From JABRWC01 sp039961675 (lineage in GTDB: Bacteria > Planctomycetota > Phycisphaerae > UBA1845 > Fen-1342): a stretch of DNA of 7,830 nucleotides. Numbering within the stretch: position 1 is the first letter of the stretch; each line of letters opens with the position of its first letter. Shown piece by piece: positions 6,258 through 7,830 of the stretch. The notes under the pieces were generated by a model that was given only the letters and a program-made list of their open reading frames with translations, had not been told where the DNA came from and did not search any database. The stretch lies in assembly GCA_039961675.1 (NCBI GenBank), contig JABRWC010000021.1, forward strand, positions 1 to 7,830, given 5' to 3'. The position numbers were made by a program, and so were the translations under genes.

Positions 6258-7409
6258 GTGACGAGAATATCGGAAACCGGTCCGTGGATCGCGCGCCGCG
6301 TCGCGGCCGCGGCTTGCATCGGCTGGGTCTCGTCCGTCCTGGTCGGCTGCCCGGTGACGCCGGTCTCGAACGATCCGTGCGACGCGCCGGGCGCAATCTG
6401 CACGGTCGCCGGCACCGGCAAGTCCCAGTTCGACGGCGACGGCCGGGACGCCCTCGACACCTCGTTCTACCTGCCGCTCGACGTCGAGTTCGACCCGCAA
6501 GGCCGCCCGCTGATCCTCGACTTCAACAATCTCCGCGTGCGGCGGATCAACGAGGATGGCACGATCGAGACGATCATGGGGCTGGATTTTGAAGCGCCGC
6601 CGACCGAAGGAGCGCTGGCCGTCGAGACGCCGCTTCACCACGCCAGCGACATCGAGTTCGACGCGAGCGGAAACTTGTACGTCGCTGGAGATCATGCCCC
6701 GATCGTCTTTCGCGTCGGATTGGACCAGCGCGTGACGATCGTGGCCGGCAGCGGCGATTCGGGCTACGCCGGCGACGGCGGGCCCGCGCTCGCCGCGCGG
6801 CTGACGACGCCGTTCGGCGTGTTGCCCGACCGGCGCGGGGGGTTTTACGTCAGCGACCTGGACGCGCACGTCGTCCGCTACGTCGACGCTGGAGGAATCA
6901 TCCGCACGGCCGTCGGAAGCGGGACGGCGGGTTATTCCGGCGACGGCGGGCCGGCGACGGCGGCGCGGCTTCGCGGCCCGACGCGCATGGCGCTGGGCCT
7001 GGATGGGTCGCTGTACGTCTGCGACACCGACAATCACTGCATTCGGCGCGTCGACGCCGACGGCGTCATCGAAACGATTTGCGGCACGGGCACGCCCGGC
7101 TATTCCGGCGACGGCGGGCCGGCGACGGCCGCGCTGCTCAATCGGCCGCACGACCTCGCCATCGGGCCCGACGGAGCACTGTACGTGGCGGACACCGACA
7201 ACAACGTGATCCGGCGTTTGGACGCGGACGGCGCGATTACCACGGTCGTCGGTACCGGCGCGGCGGGCTTCTCCGGCGACGGTGGGAGCGCCGGCGCTTG
7301 CACGCTGAACCGGCCGTCGGGCGTAACGGTCGCCGCGGACGGCGCGCTATGGGTTAGCGACGCGGCAAACCAGCGCGTGCGGCGCGTCGCAGCGGTGGAG
7401 ACGCGGTAG
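6258..7409 (+). CDS. NHL-repeat six-bladed beta-propeller lipoprotein
   Basis: A 383-residue protein started by GTG at 6258, with GGAG at 6246-6249. The leader ends in the lipobox VLVGC, so Cys31 is the likely anchor, again followed by Pro. NHL repeats follow: blade one about 58-108, blade two about 109-169, then three regular 56-residue blades at 170-225, 226-281 and 282-337, and a shorter last blade 338-383. Blades open with a YSGDGGPATAARL-type segment and carry DGxLYVxDTxNxxIRR. The last blade lacks its closing TVxGTG strand, while ICTVAGTG (47-54) lies just before blade one, so the two ends probably complete one blade. Propellers of this kind bind ligands or partners; no catalytic residues are evident. 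It probably shares an operon with the cytochrome-like gene. Confidence 0.92.
   Translation: MTRISETGPWIARRVAAAACIGWVSSVLVGCPVTPVSNDPCDAPGAICTVAGTGKSQFDGDGRDALDTSFYLPLDVEFDPQGRPLILDFNNLRVRRINEDGTIETIMGLDFEAPPTEGALAVETPLHHASDIEFDASGNLYVAGDHAPIVFRVGLDQRVTIVAGSGDSGYAGDGGPALAARLTTPFGVLPDRRGGFYVSDLDAHVVRYVDAGGIIRTAVGSGTAGYSGDGGPATAARLRGPTRMALGLDGSLYVCDTDNHCIRRVDADGVIETICGTGTPGYSGDGGPATAALLNRPHDLAIGPDGALYVADTDNNVIRRLDADGAITTVVGTGAAGFSGDGGSAGACTLNRPSGVTVAADGALWVSDAANQRVRRVAAVETR
6765..7268 (+). repeat. Three in-frame 168-bp propeller-blade repeats
   Basis: Repeats start at 6765, 6933 and 7101, exactly 168 bp apart, and encode blades three to five. A 29-bp stretch is identical at 6933-6961 and 7101-7129. 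At protein level blades four and five agree at about 37 of 56 positions, more than a typical NHL repeat pair, which points to fairly recent duplication or to gene conversion between blades. Confidence 0.85.
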
Positions 7410-7560
7410 GTGCTTGAGGTACCCGCGATGGCTGACTGAGCCTATCGCCGGAGAAGTGAAGCGCCTCGGATTGAGGTTGTGTGCCCATTGCGCAAGCGGT
7501 GCATCGGTCGCCCGCGGTGGGCCTCAGCATGACCGCTGCTGGCGGCGCGATCCTGCGATT

Positions 7561-7667
7561 CGGGCATACATGTTCGACGCTACGGCACTCCGCGGACGCC
7601 GAGGTTCGAGGCCGCACGGACCTTCGGACCCGCAGGCGCGCGGAACGACGCCGTGCGAAGGCGCTAC
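7561..7667. repeat. Second copy of the ~32-bp hairpin repeat family, degenerate
   Basis: Units start at 7561, 7593 and 7625, spaced 32 bp, with a further truncated-looking tail (GCGCTAC at 7661-7667). In the 7593 unit CGGAC (7593-7597) and GTTCG (7604-7608) pair over a 6-nt loop with one G-T wobble. In the 7561 unit CGGGC and GTTCG pair using two wobbles, and the ACGCTAC tail follows at 7577-7583. The 7625 unit keeps the CGGAC arm and a similar loop but its right arm has lost two pairs. The array lies between the convergent ends of the NHL gene and the right-edge gene, the same arrangement as at 3798-3980. Nothing gene-like was found in 7410-7560. Confidence 0.5.
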
Positions 7668-7678
7668 CCGGCGCGCGC

Positions 7679-7830
7679 TCACGGCTCGCCGAGGTCAAGA
7701 ACAATCATCTGCTCGATCGTCGTGGTGATCGCCGAGTCTTCGGCGGAAGTGAGCACAAAGCGCACCGCGGTCGTTACGCCGTCCAGGTCGTCCGGAAGCG
7801 CATCGAGGAACACGAAGCGCGAGGTAACCT
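7679..7830 (-). CDS. C-terminal end of an unidentified protein, 5' part outside window
   Basis: Minus-strand frame open from the right edge to TGA at 7679-7681, giving 49 codons. The translation contains SRFVFLDALPDDLDGV, an RFVLTSAEDSAITTTIEQ segment and ends MIVLDLGEP. Codon third positions are mostly G or C, as in the confirmed genes here, which supports a real coding end. The alternation of short hydrophobic strands and acidic turns suggests a beta-rich tail, but no family is recognised. It converges on the NHL gene across a 269-nt spacer. Confidence 0.6.
   Translation of the reverse strand, partial: VTSRFVFLDALPDDLDGVTTAVRFVLTSAEDSAITTTIEQMIVLDLGEP

Noticed and set aside
6234..7151. 305-residue minus-strand open frame with internal repeats
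   Set aside because: Its repeats mirror the NHL blades on the opposite strand; codon bias and motifs support the plus strand.
7414..7728. Short open frames on both strands in the right convergent spacer
   Set aside because: Arg-rich, no ribosome binding site or family resemblance, and they run through the hairpin repeats and the end of the right-edge gene.

Overview
The window is GC-rich throughout (codon third positions are mostly G or C) and carries secreted and lipid-anchored proteins typical of environmental, respiring bacteria. A Kp43-like subtilase with a two-part propeptide, a CX4CH cytochrome lipoprotein whose sequence resembles the planctomycete cytochrome families, an NHL propeller, and three lipoproteins whose lipobox cysteine is followed by Pro all fit Planctomycetota best. 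This assignment is inference: no rRNA or other marker gene is present, and other GC-rich phyla such as Myxococcota or Acidobacteriota cannot be excluded.

Layout. 1-2175 (minus): the N-terminal 725 residues of a secreted subtilisin-family protease that runs off the left edge. 2176-2553: divergent intergenic region. 2554-3764 (plus): a two-gene unit with a flavin-nucleotide-binding PNPOx-like protein and a DinB-fold protein. 3765-4021: convergent spacer holding a degenerate array of about 32-bp hairpin repeats. 4022-5377 (minus): a PQQ-dependent sugar dehydrogenase lipoprotein. 5378-5726: divergent spacer with a good sigma70-like promoter for the dehydrogenase. 5727-7409 (plus): a two-gene unit with a small c-type-cytochrome-like lipoprotein and an NHL beta-propeller lipoprotein. 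7410-7678: a second convergent spacer, with a second copy of the same 32-bp hairpin family. 7679-7830 (minus): the last 49 codons of an unidentified gene that runs off the right edge.

How the genes may work together. The dehydrogenase, the cytochrome-like protein and the propeller are all predicted to be lipid-anchored outside the cytoplasmic membrane. The dehydrogenase and cytochrome genes are divergent neighbours. A plausible reading is a periplasmic sugar-oxidation module in which PQQ electrons pass to a haem lipoprotein, with the propeller as a binding or scaffold partner. Adjacency and shared localisation support this; nothing in the sequence proves it. The protease and the PNPOx/DinB pair look like ordinary neighbours.

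The least explained signal is the repeat family in both convergent spacers: a 5-bp stem, 6-nt loop and conserved ACGCTAC-like tail, repeated at about 32 bp, with base changes in the arms that partly preserve pairing.
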